The position numbers were made by a program, and so were the translations under genes. Of a DNA stretch of 64,000 nt, positions 17,121-26,281 are shown one piece after another. Within the stretch, counting starts at the first letter, position 1. Each line of letters starts with the position of its first letter. The DNA lies in the NCBI RefSeq assembly GCF_022968825.1, contig NZ_JALHKS010000004.1:62001-126000 (forward strand). Reading direction: 5' to 3'. Under the pieces are notes generated by a model, which was given only the letters and a program-made list of their open reading frames with translations, ran no database searches and was not told the DNA's origin. Origin of the DNA: Chryseobacterium salipaludis (lineage in GTDB: Bacteria; Bacteroidota; Bacteroidia; Flavobacteriales; Weeksellaceae).

Positions 17121-19514
17121 TTAGGCCCCATAAGGAATCCATATATTTTTGATTTCGGTCGCGTGGCGCAGGAACTCCTGCCCTTCTCCCTGAGCAGACA
17201 CGAGCCAGTTCCGGTATTTTCCGTAGTTGACCCACGTACGCTTCATGCCTTCGGCGGACAGTTCCTCCACCTTTTTACTTCCTTCAGCCGAACCAAAATA
17301 CCAGATGCCTTCCACATTATAATGCTTCGCCAGTTCTGCGGCCAGTTCTTCCGACGGTCCTGTTACAATATTAACGGCTCCTGCCGGTACATCCGATGTT
17401 TCCAGTAACTGATAAAAATCAGTTGCCGAGAACGGATGTTTCTCTGACGGAATCACCACTGTGCGGTTCCCCATGGCCAAAGCCGGAATCACAGTAGATA
17501 CGAACCCCAGCAAGGGATGTTCCTCCGGACACACAATCCCCAATACGCCGATCGCTTCCGGCATCGCAAGGGTTACCATGCGCTGTAAGGTGGAATGCGC
17601 CGCACCATCATATTTATCCGCGAAAGCTGCGTAATAATAAATTCGGCTGATAGACAACTCAACTTCTTCCTGCGCAGACTCCAGACTTTGATTCGTCATC
17701 TCTGCGATCCGCGCCGCAAACTCTTCTGCACGAATGGCAAGATTTTCTGCCAGATAATATAAAACCTGTGCCCGTGCATGTCCGGTCATGGCCACCCAGC
17801 TTTTATCGGCATGGGCTGCTTCCACCGCGTTTCGGATGTCTTTGCGATTACCTTCTGAAACTTCACCGATATAATTGCCAAAGGTGTCGGTAATTTCGGT
17901 ACTGTAACCACTGTCGGGGCGCGCCTGTTTGCCGCCAATGTACATTTTGGTCGTCCGGTCAATTTCAGAAAGCAATCCTCCTGTTTTCTTCTTTTTATTT
18001 GGCTTTTCGGTTTTAATCCGTTGCGGTTCTGTTGTAAAGGAGGCTTCCACCGTTGGTTTCAGGTATTCATACAAACCTTCGCGTCCGCCTTCCCGGCCAA
18101 AACCGGATTCACGAAAACCACCGAAACCCGCAGCCGCATCAAACTGGTTGGTGCAGTTTATCCAGACACTGCCGGCTTTTACTTTGGGTGCAATGTCCAG
18201 CGCCAGATCGATATTTTCTGTCCAGATACTGGCTGCCAACCCATATCGGGTGTTATTGGCCAGCGCTACTGCTTCGTTATGGGTGCGGAATGTCATGGCG
18301 ACAAGCACCGGTCCGAAAATCTCTTCCTGTGCAATGGTAGCACTGGTCGGTACGTCGGTAAACAAAGTTGGGGGGTAGAACCAACCATTTTCAGGCAGAC
18401 TATCGGTGCACTGATATAAAGTGCAACCTTCATCAGCACCGATTTGTACCAGCCGCTGAATGGTTTTAATTTGGTTTTCATCCACAATCGCACCCATGTC
18501 TACCGTTTTATCCATGGGGTTGCCGATGCGCAGCATTTGCATACGGTCCCGAAGTTTCTGGTAGAATTTCTCCGACACAGATTCCTGCACCAGTAAGCGC
18601 GAGCCGGCACAGCATACCTGCCCCTGATTGAACCAAATAGCATCCACCACTCCTTCCACGGCGGAATCCAAATCTGCATCTTCGAAAACGATGAACGGTG
18701 ATTTACCGCCCAGTTCCAGGGAAATCTTTTTGCCGCTGCCCGCCGTTTCGGTACGAATCATCTTGCCAACGCGGGTGGACCCGGTAAAAGCAATCTTTTG
18801 CACATCCGGATGATTGACCAGCGCAGAACCTGCCACGCTTCCCACGCCGGTTACGATATTCACCACACCTGGCGGCAGCTTAATCTTGGCACAGACCTCG
18901 GCAAACAGCAAGGCGGTCAGAGACGTATATTCTGCCGGTTTCAGCACGACCGTATTACCCATGGCGAGCGCCGGTGCAATTTTCCAGGAAAGCATCATCA
19001 GCGGGAAGTTCCAGGGAATAATCTGGCCGATCACACCCACGGCTTCATACGCCGGAAACTCGGTTTCCATCAGACGGGCCCAACCGGCATGGTGGTAAAA
19101 ATGGCGCGCGGCCAGCGGGATATCAATATCGCGTGTTTCGCGGATGGGCTTCCCGTTATCCAACGTCTCGAGGACGGCAAAAAGACGGGCATGCTTCTGA
19201 ATCTGCCGTGCCAGCGCATACAGATATTTTGCGCGGCCGAACCCACCCAGCGCCTGCCACTGCGGCAGGGCATCGTTTGCTGCTTTCACGGCCCGGTCGA
19301 TATCCTTCTCGTCTGCTTCGGCAACGTTGGCGAGAAATTCCCGCGTTGCAGGATTATGTGTTTCCGCGTAGGAACCGCTGTGAGGCGCGGACCATTCGCC
19401 GCCGATAAATAAATCGAAGCTGCGGTTGTGCTGCTCCAGAAATTCCTGCGCTGCGGCAGCGCTCTCGGGTGCGGGTCCGTATTCCATGGTTTGGTATATT
19501 TCTTTGATATTCAT
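17121..19514 (-). CDS. ALDH16-type aldehyde dehydrogenase with pseudo-ALDH second domain
   Basis: A 797-residue protein with two aldehyde dehydrogenase domains. Domain 1 (about 30-500) has all the catalytic parts: IIPWNFPLMMLSWK, LELGGKSP (general base Glu) and NQGQVCCAGSR (nucleophile Cys near residue 302). Domain 2 (from about residue 515) keeps the Rossmann-like part (EAIGVLGIVCPEEHPLLGF, VPAGAVNIVTGP) but lacks both the ELGGK and the catalytic Cys segments. Size and plan match the ALDH16 family (human ALDH16A1 is also about 800 residues). With deoC upstream it would oxidise the acetaldehyde released from deoxyribose 5-phosphate. ATG at 19514 is preferred over TTG at 19523. Confidence 0.9.
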   Translation of the reverse strand: MNIKEIYQTMEYGPAPESAAAAQEFLEQHNRSFDLFIGGEWSAPHSGSYAETHNPATREFLANVAEADEKDIDRAVKAANDALPQWQALGGFGRAKYLYALARQIQKHARLFAVLETLDNGKPIRETRDIDIPLAARHFYHHAGWARLMETEFPAYEAVGVIGQIIPWNFPLMMLSWKIAPALAMGNTVVLKPAEYTSLTALLFAEVCAKIKLPPGVVNIVTGVGSVAGSALVNHPDVQKIAFTGSTRVGKMIRTETAGSGKKISLELGGKSPFIVFEDADLDSAVEGVVDAIWFNQGQVCCAGSRLLVQESVSEKFYQKLRDRMQMLRIGNPMDKTVDMGAIVDENQIKTIQRLVQIGADEGCTLYQCTDSLPENGWFYPPTLFTDVPTSATIAQEEIFGPVLVAMTFRTHNEAVALANNTRYGLAASIWTENIDLALDIAPKVKAGSVWINCTNQFDAAAGFGGFRESGFGREGGREGLYEYLKPTVEASFTTEPQRIKTEKPNKKKKTGGLLSEIDRTTKMYIGGKQARPDSGYSTEITDTFGNYIGEVSEGNRKDIRNAVEAAHADKSWVAMTGHARAQVLYYLAENLAIRAEEFAARIAEMTNQSLESAQEEVELSISRIYYYAAFADKYDGAAHSTLQRMVTLAMPEAIGVLGIVCPEEHPLLGFVSTVIPALAMGNRTVVIPSEKHPFSATDFYQLLETSDVPAGAVNIVTGPSEELAAELAKHYNVEGIWYFGSAEGSKKVEELSAEGMKRTWVNYGKYRNWLVSAQGEGQEFLRHATEIKNIWIPYGA

Positions 19515-19617
19515 GTTATTCAATGTGAGTTAAAGTGGATTAAGCTAGTTGCCATATTCCTTTCATTAGGTTGAGCTCTTTGCGGCTATGCTTCTCCCGG
19601 CAAGAGGTGCCGGCACT

Positions 19618-19703
19618 GCGCCCCGACCTGAATGGAGCTCTTTCTGTGGCCGGCTAAGGCCGCAAAAAAGCGGGAATGGAGGGCGGAAAAAGGCGCCCAA
19701 ATT
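19618..19703 (-). repeat. Copy A of a hairpin-containing intergenic element
   Basis: On the minus strand it begins ATTTGGGCG, five bases after the deoC stop, includes a long interrupted stem (core GGCC repeats around 19647-19662, T-run and A-run flanks) and ends in a GC-rich arm. Start motif and plan match the copy at 42602-42730, and the plan matches 32119-32180. I recall similar elements as frequent in Flavobacteriia genomes. Confidence 0.55.
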
Positions 19704-19707
19704 ATCA

Positions 19708-20706
19708 TCAGGCCATAGGATGACGGTAAGAGGCACTGTAGCGACCGGTTACAAAATGTTCCAATTGCCGCTCGATATCGCCCAGGAGGGAACTCGCGCC
19801 AAAGCGGAACAGTTCGGGAGTCAGCCAGTCATTTCCTAATTCTTCTTTGATTAAAATCAGATAATCCAGTGCCTGCTTGGCTTTCTGGATTCCGCCGGCC
19901 GGTTTGTAGCCCACGCGTACACCGGTAAGTTCGTAATAGTCGCGGATACAGCGAATCATTACCAGACTGACGGCCAGCGTGGCGTTCACGGATTCTTTTC
20001 CGGTAGAGGTTTTAATGAAATCGGAGCCTGCCATCATCGCAACCCAGGACGCTTTCGCTACTTTGGAACAGGTAGGAATTTCGCCGGTTGCCAGGATGGT
20101 TTTCATGTGTGCTTCGCCGCAGGCTTCGCGGCAAAGTTTGATTTCATCGTAGAGTTCTTTCCATTTGGATTCCAGTACCAGATCACGGGAAATCACAATA
20201 TCAATTTCGGTGGCACCTGCGGCAACTGATTTCCGGATTTCCGAGAGTTTATCTTCCAGCGAAATTTTGCCGGCCGGAAAACCGGTTGAAACTGCGGCAA
20301 TCGGAATCTCTGTGCCGTGCAGCACTTCTTTTGCGTACCGAATCAGATTATGATACACGCACACGGCCCCGGTGGTGAGATTAATATCTTCCATACCCAT
20401 GGCCTGCAACAAATCGCGGCGGATGGGATTTTTCGCTTTTTCGCAGAGGCGCAGAACATTTCCGCGGGTATCATCGCCCGCAAGGGTGGTCAGGTCTATC
20501 ATGGAGACTGCTTTCAGCAACCAGGCAGCCTGGTATTCCTTTTTCACGGAGCGCCGGCCGGTAAGCGTTGCCACGCGTCTTTCGATGGCGCTTCGGTTTA
20601 AGGTAATATGGTCAAAATAACGGGTATCATACGGGATGCCCTCGTTTCGCACTTCGTGTGACGGTGTATGTGTTTTTTCTTTTTGCTCCTGCAGGGTTTT
20701 TTCCAT
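19708..20706 (-). CDS. deoC: Deoxyribose-phosphate aldolase
   Basis: Cleaves 2-deoxyribose 5-phosphate to glyceraldehyde 3-phosphate and acetaldehyde by a Schiff base. The TIM-barrel signature GSDFIKTSTGKESVNATL holds the reactive lysine in FIKTSTGK, and GVRVGYKPAGGIQKAKQAL holds the second catalytic lysine. At 332 residues it is the long form, nearer to eukaryotic DERA than to the 250-residue E. coli enzyme, with about 60 extra N-terminal residues. It sits directly upstream of the ALDH16 gene on the same strand, a pathway pair. An Lrp-type regulator lies 99 bases upstream. Confidence 0.95.
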   Translation of the reverse strand: MEKTLQEQKEKTHTPSHEVRNEGIPYDTRYFDHITLNRSAIERRVATLTGRRSVKKEYQAAWLLKAVSMIDLTTLAGDDTRGNVLRLCEKAKNPIRRDLLQAMGMEDINLTTGAVCVYHNLIRYAKEVLHGTEIPIAAVSTGFPAGKISLEDKLSEIRKSVAAGATEIDIVISRDLVLESKWKELYDEIKLCREACGEAHMKTILATGEIPTCSKVAKASWVAMMAGSDFIKTSTGKESVNATLAVSLVMIRCIRDYYELTGVRVGYKPAGGIQKAKQALDYLILIKEELGNDWLTPELFRFGASSLLGDIERQLEHFVTGRYSASYRHPMA

Positions 20707-20805
20707 AGCGTACGCTTTTACCGGCGGACCGGGCCCGCCTGATATTAAGATGTAAAAATAATCAATTTAAACGGAAGCGTCACAGCAAAAGCGCAGAGAA
20801 TAGCG

Positions 20806-21276
20806 TCAGACACGCAGCTGGCGGTTAATGCTTTGCTCAAGAGAAATGATGGTTTCCGTGCGGGTCACGCCATTGAGTTTCTGCAGTTTATTCAGAATTT
20901 CCATCAGGTGGTCATTGTCGCGGCACAAAACTTTCAGAAATATGGTATAATTTCCGGTGGTGTAATGCGCTTCCACCACTTCATTTACCTGCTTTAAGGC
21001 TTTAATAGCTTCGGGATAATGGCTGGGTTTATCGAGAAAAACGCCGATATAGCAAACTACTTTATAACCGACTTTTCGGGGATTAAGATAGGAGACAGAA
21101 CTTTCAATCACGCCGGCTGACTCCAGCTTTTTGATGCGTTGATGGACCGCAGTGGTAGAAATTCCTACGTGTCGGGAAATCTGGGCGAGCGATGTTTTGG
21201 CATTATCCATCAGCAGGTAAATTATCTCTTTATCTATACTGTCTAAATGATACTCGGCATTCGCTGCTTGTTTCAT
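20806..21276 (-). CDS. Lrp/AsnC family transcriptional regulator
   Basis: A 156-residue regulator. An N-terminal winged helix-turn-helix (LAQISRHVGISTTAVHQRI, then KKLESAGVIESS) is followed by a RAM effector-binding domain (residues 70-150: AHYTTGNYTIFLKVLCRD). Proteins of this group sense amino acids and bind as octamers. It lies upstream of deoC on the same strand and might control that pair or itself; no operator is evident. It is 16 bases downstream of the endonuclease-like gene. Confidence 0.93.
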   Translation of the reverse strand: MKQAANAEYHLDSIDKEIIYLLMDNAKTSLAQISRHVGISTTAVHQRIKKLESAGVIESSVSYLNPRKVGYKVVCYIGVFLDKPSHYPEAIKALKQVNEVVEAHYTTGNYTIFLKVLCRDNDHLMEILNKLQKLNGVTRTETIISLEQSINRQLRV

Positions 21277-21292
21277 CGTGAAATTATTAAAA

Positions 21293-22198
21293 TTATTCTG
21301 TACTTGACTTAAAAGTAACCGTTACCGGAAAATGATCGCTGCATCCGCCGAGGTAACGCGTACCGGCATAGGTCCGAAGCGGACGTACCGAAAACGCGCC
21401 GTGGCGCTGCTGCAAAGTCGCAGCATTAAATATGCCAGCCTTGTGAAATTGTAAAGGAAATTGGGAATTAATAAAATGAGATGAAAAAACAAACTGATCA
21501 AACAGCAAACCTTCGCCGTAATGCCAGGTGGAAAATCGCTTTTCCTGAAAGAGGGATTCAAACGGATTACACAGCGAATGCGCGGGCCCCGCGCTGATCC
21601 TGAATTTCTGCAATTCATCCGAATCGGGATTTACATTGAAGTCGCCCAAAACCAAAACCGGAGTGCTGTTCAGGCTTTTAATTCTGTTTGCCAGTGCTTC
21701 CAGCGTAGCGATCCGCTGGTGGCGTTTGCGGTTTTGCTGCCGTTGCGACGAAAGATGAAGCACAAATACATGCAAAGGATGGTCATCAAAAATAAACGCA
21801 GCGTGTAAAATATCGCGCACAGGCTCTGGGTATTCAATGCCTATTGTCTCAGTATGCTGCAACTGCAGAAGATCAGAATTATATAAAAGTGCAACGGCAA
21901 TTCCCCGCGGATCGGCAGAGTCAAAATACAGATAGGACCACTCTTCACCGAAGGCTTCTGTGTTCAACAGATCTTGCAAAGGACTTATCCTGTGTACTTC
22001 ACACAAACCAATGAGGAGCGGATCCGCCATTGAAAACAACTCCCCAAATACATCACCCAGCTGCCTGATTTTTCTTTTATAGCGGTAGTCGTTCCAGCCG
22101 CGAAGACCTGAGACACCGGGATCTGTACGATGGCGGCCGGGAACATCCGGCGGAAATAAATTTTCTACATTATAAAAAACTGCCTGAAATTGCTGCAT
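21293..22198 (-). CDS. Endonuclease/exonuclease/phosphatase family hydrolase
   Basis: A 301-residue EEP-fold protein. Its marks are FYNVENLFPP at the start, a GLCEVHR metal-site Glu, VFVLHLSSQR, LVLGDFNVNPDS and the final SDHFPVTV histidine. This set supports a magnesium-dependent phosphodiesterase or nuclease. No signal peptide is seen, so it is probably cytoplasmic. It is 12 bases downstream of trmD on the same strand and likely shares its message. The substrate is unknown. Confidence 0.85.
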   Translation of the reverse strand: MQQFQAVFYNVENLFPPDVPGRHRTDPGVSGLRGWNDYRYKRKIRQLGDVFGELFSMADPLLIGLCEVHRISPLQDLLNTEAFGEEWSYLYFDSADPRGIAVALLYNSDLLQLQHTETIGIEYPEPVRDILHAAFIFDDHPLHVFVLHLSSQRQQNRKRHQRIATLEALANRIKSLNSTPVLVLGDFNVNPDSDELQKFRISAGPAHSLCNPFESLFQEKRFSTWHYGEGLLFDQFVFSSHFINSQFPLQFHKAGIFNAATLQQRHGAFSVRPLRTYAGTRYLGGCSDHFPVTVTFKSSTE

Positions 22199-22210
22199 GA
22201 AGCTTTGCAG

Positions 22211-22888
22211 TTATTCGCCGAGTAAATCGGGCCGGCGTTCACGGGTGATGCGCACGGCTTCATCATGGCGCCAGTCTTCGATTTTGGCTGCATTGCCGCT
22301 CAGCAAAATGTCCGGTACGCGCAAACCTTTATACTCAGCCGGCCGCGTGTAAATAGGCGGAGATAAGAGGTCATCCTGAAAGCTATCCGTAAGTGCAGAC
22401 TGTTCATCATTTAAGACACCGGGCAGCAGGCGTATCACAGAATCAGCAAGAACGCAGGCTGCCAGTTCACCGCCGGTAAGTACATAATCGCCGATGGAAA
22501 TCTCGCGTGTAATATGAAGTTCGCGAACGCGCTGGTCAATTCCTTTGTAATGTCCGCACAGGAAGAGAAGATTTTCTGTGGTAGAAAGGGTATTGGCAAT
22601 TCTTTGGGTTAATGTTTCACCGTCGGGCGTAAGATAAATTACCTCATCATAGGTTCGCTGCGCTTTCAGTTCGCTCAGGCAGTTGTCCAGCGGTTCAACC
22701 ATCATCACCATGCCGGCGCCGCCACCGTACGGCTCATCATCCAGCTGGCGATGCTTCCCGATGCTCCAGTCGCGCAGGTGGTGAAAGTGAACTTCTGCCA
22801 GCCCTTTCTGCACAGCTCTTTTTAAAATAGATGTTTCAAAGGGACTCTGCATTAATTCCGGCAGGACACTCACGATATCAATCCTCAT
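22211..22888 (-). CDS. trmD: tRNA (guanosine-37-N1)-methyltransferase
   Basis: Methylates G37 next to the anticodon and so prevents +1 frameshifting. A 225-residue SPOUT enzyme: [20 protein letters not shown] at the start, the trefoil knot in [17 protein letters not shown] and [17 protein letters not shown], and the glycine-rich [13 protein letters not shown]. Start codon and the stop of the upstream NDH-2 gene overlap as ATGA, showing translational coupling. In many bacteria trmD follows rpsP-rimM; here it is separated from them. Confidence 0.96.
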   Translation of the reverse strand: MRIDIVSVLPELMQSPFETSILKRAVQKGLAEVHFHHLRDWSIGKHRQLDDEPYGGGAGMVMMVEPLDNCLSELKAQRTYDEVIYLTPDGETLTQRIANTLSTTENLLFLCGHYKGIDQRVRELHITREISIGDYVLTGGELAACVLADSVIRLLPGVLNDEQSALTDSFQDDLLSPPIYTRPAEYKGLRVPDILLSGNAAKIEDWRHDEAVRITRERRPDLLGE

Positions 22889-24147
22889 TGTTCAGTATTG
22901 TTCTTATTGTTGGGTATAATGATGAGGCGCAAAGAGGAATCTTTATTAAAGTAACTCCACATCCAGTTAAAGAAGATGGCGATTTTATTCCGCACACTCA
23001 GAATGAGCATTAAATGCAGGAACATCCAGACAAACCAGGCCAGGATTCCCTGGAATTTAAGATTCGGCAAATCTACCACAGCGCGGTATTTTCCAATCGT
23101 TGCCATGCTGCCCAGATCATCGTATTCATAAGGCGTCCAGTCAGCTTCTGATTTTCTAAGGATATTGCGGCCCAGGTTTTTGCCCTGATTAATGGCGACG
23201 TTGGCTACCTGGGGATGGCCGGCCGGGTACAGCGGCGTCTCCATATAGGCAATGTCTCCGATTGCGAAAATATTATCATAACCTGCCACACGGTTAAAGC
23301 GGTCGGTAATATAGCGATTGCGCAGAACGCTTTCTGAAGCGATACCTTCGATGATATTACCGGTAACGCCTGCTGCCCAGATCACATTATTACTCGGAAT
23401 GGTTTTGCCGCTTTTCATGTACACCTTATCGCCGTCGTAATCGCTTACCATCTCACCACGCAAAAATTCCACGCCCAGTTCGGCCAGATATTCATCTGAT
23501 TTTTTCTGTGCCTGTTCACTCATCGTGCCCAGCGGTGTATCGGTAGAACTAATTAAAATAATGCGCAGATCATCAAAATTCATGTGCGGATAATCGCGCG
23601 GCAGAATATCTTTTTTCATCTCGGCGAAAGCACCGGCCAGTTCCACGCCCGTCGGTCCGCTGCCCACGATGACAATGTTCCAGTTTCCGTCGTCGCTGCG
23701 GCGGCGTTCTATAATAAGTTTTTCAAACGTCAGCAATACGTGATTCCGGATGGCGATGGCTTCCTGGGTATTTTTCATCCCGAAAGTCAGCGCTTCCATC
23801 TTTTCATTTCCGAAGAAATTGGTGCGGCATCCGGTAGCAATTACCAGTTTATCATATGTGTATTCCGCATCCTCGATGATAATTTTATTTTGTTCCGGCA
23901 CGATTCGCTGCACTTCTGCCAGGCGGAACTGCACATTGTGCGAGCGCTGAAATATCTTGCGGAAAGGAAAAGAGATATTGCTGGGCTCAATACGGCCACA
24001 AGCCACCTGATAGAACAAAGGCTGAAACATATGGTGGTTCACTTTGTCAATCACCATTACTTTTTTCCGGCGGTTATTGAGTTTTCTGGCCAGCTGAAGT
24101 CCGGCAAAACCGCCACCGATAATTACAATTTTCTCCCGTGCTTCCAT
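22885..24147 (-). CDS. Type II NADH:quinone oxidoreductase-like flavoprotein
   Basis: A 420-residue FAD/NAD(P)-binding protein. An FAD motif ([17 protein letters not shown]), an NADH motif ([19 protein letters not shown]) and [14 protein letters not shown] are in NDH-2 order. A C-terminal hydrophobic or amphipathic stretch ([18 protein letters not shown]) anchors it to the membrane. It would pass electrons from NADH to menaquinone without pumping protons. The ATG at 24147 ([10 protein letters not shown]) is preferred over the longer frame from 24192, since the FAD motif then starts near the N-terminus and a TAnnTTTG box sits just upstream. Confidence 0.92.
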   Translation of the reverse strand: MEAREKIVIIGGGFAGLQLARKLNNRRKKVMVIDKVNHHMFQPLFYQVACGRIEPSNISFPFRKIFQRSHNVQFRLAEVQRIVPEQNKIIIEDAEYTYDKLVIATGCRTNFFGNEKMEALTFGMKNTQEAIAIRNHVLLTFEKLIIERRRSDDGNWNIVIVGSGPTGVELAGAFAEMKKDILPRDYPHMNFDDLRIILISSTDTPLGTMSEQAQKKSDEYLAELGVEFLRGEMVSDYDGDKVYMKSGKTIPSNNVIWAAGVTGNIIEGIASESVLRNRYITDRFNRVAGYDNIFAIGDIAYMETPLYPAGHPQVANVAINQGKNLGRNILRKSEADWTPYEYDDLGSMATIGKYRAVVDLPNLKFQGILAWFVWMFLHLMLILSVRNKIAIFFNWMWSYFNKDSSLRLIIIPNNKNNTEQ

Positions 24148-24152
24148 ATGTG

Positions 24153-24160
24153 CAAAATTA
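24153..24160 (-). promoter_or_regulatory. -7 element TAATTTTG of the NDH-2 / trmD operon, leaderless spacing
   Basis: Exact TAnnTTTG match ending six bases before the ATG at 24147. Confidence 0.45.
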
Positions 24161-24195
24161 AGAATTAATAACGGACCCTGCCCGCCAAACATAAG

Positions 24196-24219
24196 AAATC
24201 CCCGAAAGTTCAGGGATTT
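24196..24219 (-). terminator. Hairpin after the small T9SS protein gene
   Basis: AAATCCC / GGGATTT around a ten-base loop, 10 bases past the stop codon at 24229; the T-run is weak (TTTCTTAT). Confidence 0.5.
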
Positions 24220-24228
24220 GAAATATCT

Positions 24229-24576
24229 TTATTGTTTTACAATCTGAGTTACTTTCTGGGTATTGTCACTTAGTACGTACCGCATCAGATATTTGCCAGG
24301 CCGCAACCGGTCCAGCCTGATTTCTGCTGTATTTTTGTTGATTTGATATTCCGCTACCTGCATTCCCAGGATGGAATAAAAGGTCACCATCCGAACCTGC
24401 AGTTGCGGATCTCTTGCCTTCACCATAATCTGATCACGAGCAGGATTAGGATACACCACCAGCACCGCGTCTTCGGTTTTACCCGGAACTTGGGTCCGGT
24501 CTGACGTCTGTGCGTTCAGCGGCAAACTCCATAGAGATACTCCGGCAAACAGTAATATAAAGAATAGTTTTTTCAC
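24229..24576 (-). CDS. Small secreted protein made mostly of a T9SS type A sorting domain
   Basis: A 115-residue protein. A signal peptide (KKLFFILLFAGVSLWSLPLN, cut after AQ) is followed by about 20 polar residues and then a complete type IX secretion sorting domain: VYPNPARDQIMVKA, YSILGMQV and LRPGKYLMRY, ending in TQIVKQ. Such domains normally sit at the end of large cargo proteins and direct export through the T9SS. Here almost no cargo remains. The GTG at 24576 is chosen because it starts a good signal peptide and a TAnnTTTG box lies 34 bases upstream; the longer frame from 24627 lacks one. Confidence 0.82.
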   Translation of the reverse strand: MKKLFFILLFAGVSLWSLPLNAQTSDRTQVPGKTEDAVLVVYPNPARDQIMVKARDPQLQVRMVTFYSILGMQVAEYQINKNTAEIRLDRLRPGKYLMRYVLSDNTQKVTQIVKQ

Positions 24577-24609
24577 GTATAAACAGGATATTTTAATAAT
24601 CTTAGCTAA

Positions 24610-24617
24610 CAAAAGTA
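24610..24617 (-). promoter_or_regulatory. -7 element TACTTTTG of the small T9SS protein gene
   Basis: Exact TAnnTTTG match 34 bases upstream of the GTG start at 24576, and inside the longer open frame, which it would rule out. Confidence 0.4.
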
Positions 24618-24662
24618 CGGAATCCAATTGAGAATGCCATAGCTTTTTTGCTAAACTATAAG

Positions 24663-24670
24663 TAAATTTG
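24663..24670 (+). promoter_or_regulatory. -7 element TAAATTTG of hemB
   Basis: Exact TAnnTTTG match 32 bases upstream of the hemB ATG; a TTTTTTG stretch lies at 24644-24650 but closer than the usual -33 distance. Confidence 0.45.
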
Positions 24671-24701
24671 CAGACGATAAATCAAATACTATTCCAACCC
24701 C

Positions 24702-25694
24702 ATGATTATATATTCAAGAAACCGACGCCTCCGCGCTTCCGCCGGAATCCGCGCTTTGGTACAGCAAACAGTTCTTACCCCGAATGATTTTGTAATTCCC
24801 ATGTTCGTTATGCCGGGAACCAATATGCAGGAACCGGTTGCGGCCATGCCGGGTGTTTTTCGGCGTACGGTAGATCTGACGGTAAAAGAATGTAAGGAAC
24901 TGTACAACCTTGGAATCCGCGGAATCAATTTATACATGAAAGTTCCAGATGAGCTGAAAGATAATACCGGACAAGAATCCTGGAATGAAAACGGCCTGAT
25001 GCAAACGACCATTAAGGCGATTAAAGACGCTGTGCCAGGCATGGTCGTAATGCCTGATGTTGCGCTGGATCCCTACTCTATTTACGGCCATGATGGCATT
25101 ATCACCAACGGAAAAGTTGACAATGACGCGACCAATGACGCGCTTGCCAGAATGTCTGTGTCACTGGCAGATGCCGGTGCAGATGTGATTGCTCCGAGTG
25201 ATATGATGGATGCCCGCGTGGCCGCCATTCGCCTGGCGCTGGAAGAAAACGGCCATACTGATGTAGCCATCCTGAGTTATGCTGCCAAATATGCCAGTTC
25301 TTTCTATGGTCCTTTCCGTACTGCGCTGGACAGCGCGCCAAGAGAAGATGAAAACATTCCATCCGATAAAAAAACGTACCAGATGGATTTCCACAATTCC
25401 CGCGAAGCCCTGGATGAAGTACAGAAAGACATTGCCGAAGGAGCCGATATCATCATGATTAAACCGGGCCTTCCTTATCTCGATATTGTGGCGAAAGTGC
25501 GCGAACAGATCGATCAGCCCATCGCAGTTTTCAACGTGAGCGGTGAATACGCCATGCTCAAAGCCGCCGCACAAAACGGCTGGCTGGATTATGATAAAGC
25601 CATGATGGAAGCTCTTACCTGTATTAAGCGTGCCGGTGCGGACATGATTTTCACCTATGCTGCAAAAGATGCTGCCATCTTATTAAATAAATAA
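24702..25694 (+). CDS. hemB: Porphobilinogen synthase (delta-aminolevulinate dehydratase)
   Basis: Condenses two 5-aminolevulinate molecules to porphobilinogen in heme synthesis. A 330-residue TIM barrel: VIPMFVMPGTN near the start, DVALDPYSIYGHDGI, the first active-site lysine in SYAAKYASSFYGPFR and the Schiff-base lysine in MIKPGLPYLDI. The metal-binding region reads DVALDPYSIYGHDG with no cysteines, so it is the magnesium-dependent rather than the zinc-dependent type. A monocistronic gene with its own promoter element and terminator. Confidence 0.97.
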   Translation: MIIYSRNRRLRASAGIRALVQQTVLTPNDFVIPMFVMPGTNMQEPVAAMPGVFRRTVDLTVKECKELYNLGIRGINLYMKVPDELKDNTGQESWNENGLMQTTIKAIKDAVPGMVVMPDVALDPYSIYGHDGIITNGKVDNDATNDALARMSVSLADAGADVIAPSDMMDARVAAIRLALEENGHTDVAILSYAAKYASSFYGPFRTALDSAPREDENIPSDKKTYQMDFHNSREALDEVQKDIAEGADIIMIKPGLPYLDIVAKVREQIDQPIAVFNVSGEYAMLKAAAQNGWLDYDKAMMEALTCIKRAGADMIFTYAAKDAAILLNK

Positions 25695-25717
25695 AGAAGA
25701 GTTGTAGGAAGCAAATG

Positions 25718-25750
25718 AAGCTGTCTGTTTTTTCACAGACAGCTTTTTTT
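25718..25750. terminator. Terminator of hemB, shared with the nitroreductase
   Basis: Perfect 11-bp stem AAGCTGTCTGT / ACAGACAGCTT, six-base loop, then seven T; it overlaps the 3' end of the convergent nitroreductase gene. Confidence 0.88.
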
Positions 25751-26261
25751 ATTCGATGCTGCCGATATAGAAAAGACCAAGACAGCGCTCGTCTTCTCCC
25801 AATTCTAAATACGAATGCAACTGCGCTGCGTATGCCGGTGTACTCCAATAACAGCCCAGGCCATACGTAGTTGCCATTAAATACATATTCTGCACGCCCA
25901 TGGAAGTCGCTGCAATCTCTTCCCATTCCGGCACCAAAACACTGAAAGCGGTCGATACCGTAATAATGGCGGCAGAGGCATTTATTTTTAAAATAATGTC
26001 ATCGTATTTTTTCTGCAGGAAACGCTCCGGCGGTGTGGAAGCTTTATAGATTCGTGCCATTTCAAGCGCCAGCTGCTCCTTCTCCTCATTTCTGAAAACT
26101 TTAAAACGCCAGGGCCTGGTACGTTTATGATTAGGAGTTAGATGCGCTGCCTGCACGATGTCTTCAATCACCTGGGCAGAAACCGGTTGTTGGGTATAGG
26201 ATTTCGGGAAAGTACTTTTTCTTTGCTGCAGAATTGCCTTTAATTGTTCAGTTGCGTTCAT
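25749..26261 (-). CDS. Nitroreductase family protein
   Basis: A 170-residue FMN-binding protein: QQRKSTFPKSYTQQPVS and VQAAHLTPNHKRTRPWRFKV match the N-terminal FMN phosphate-binding stretch, and ATTYGLGCYWSTPAYA and LFYIGSIE the family core. Members are dimers that reduce nitro groups, quinones or other substrates with NAD(P)H. The natural substrate is unknown. The gene ends inside the hemB terminator stem, so the two convergent messages share one signal. Confidence 0.88.
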   Translation of the reverse strand: MNATEQLKAILQQRKSTFPKSYTQQPVSAQVIEDIVQAAHLTPNHKRTRPWRFKVFRNEEKEQLALEMARIYKASTPPERFLQKKYDDIILKINASAAIITVSTAFSVLVPEWEEIAATSMGVQNMYLMATTYGLGCYWSTPAYAAQLHSYLELGEDERCLGLFYIGSIE

Positions 26262-26281
26262 AGCCCTAAAGATACGCTATT

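Noticed and set aside
18798-19412. Open frame of 204 codons on the plus strand
   Set aside because: Antisense shadow of the ALDH16 gene; no family likeness and no promoter context.
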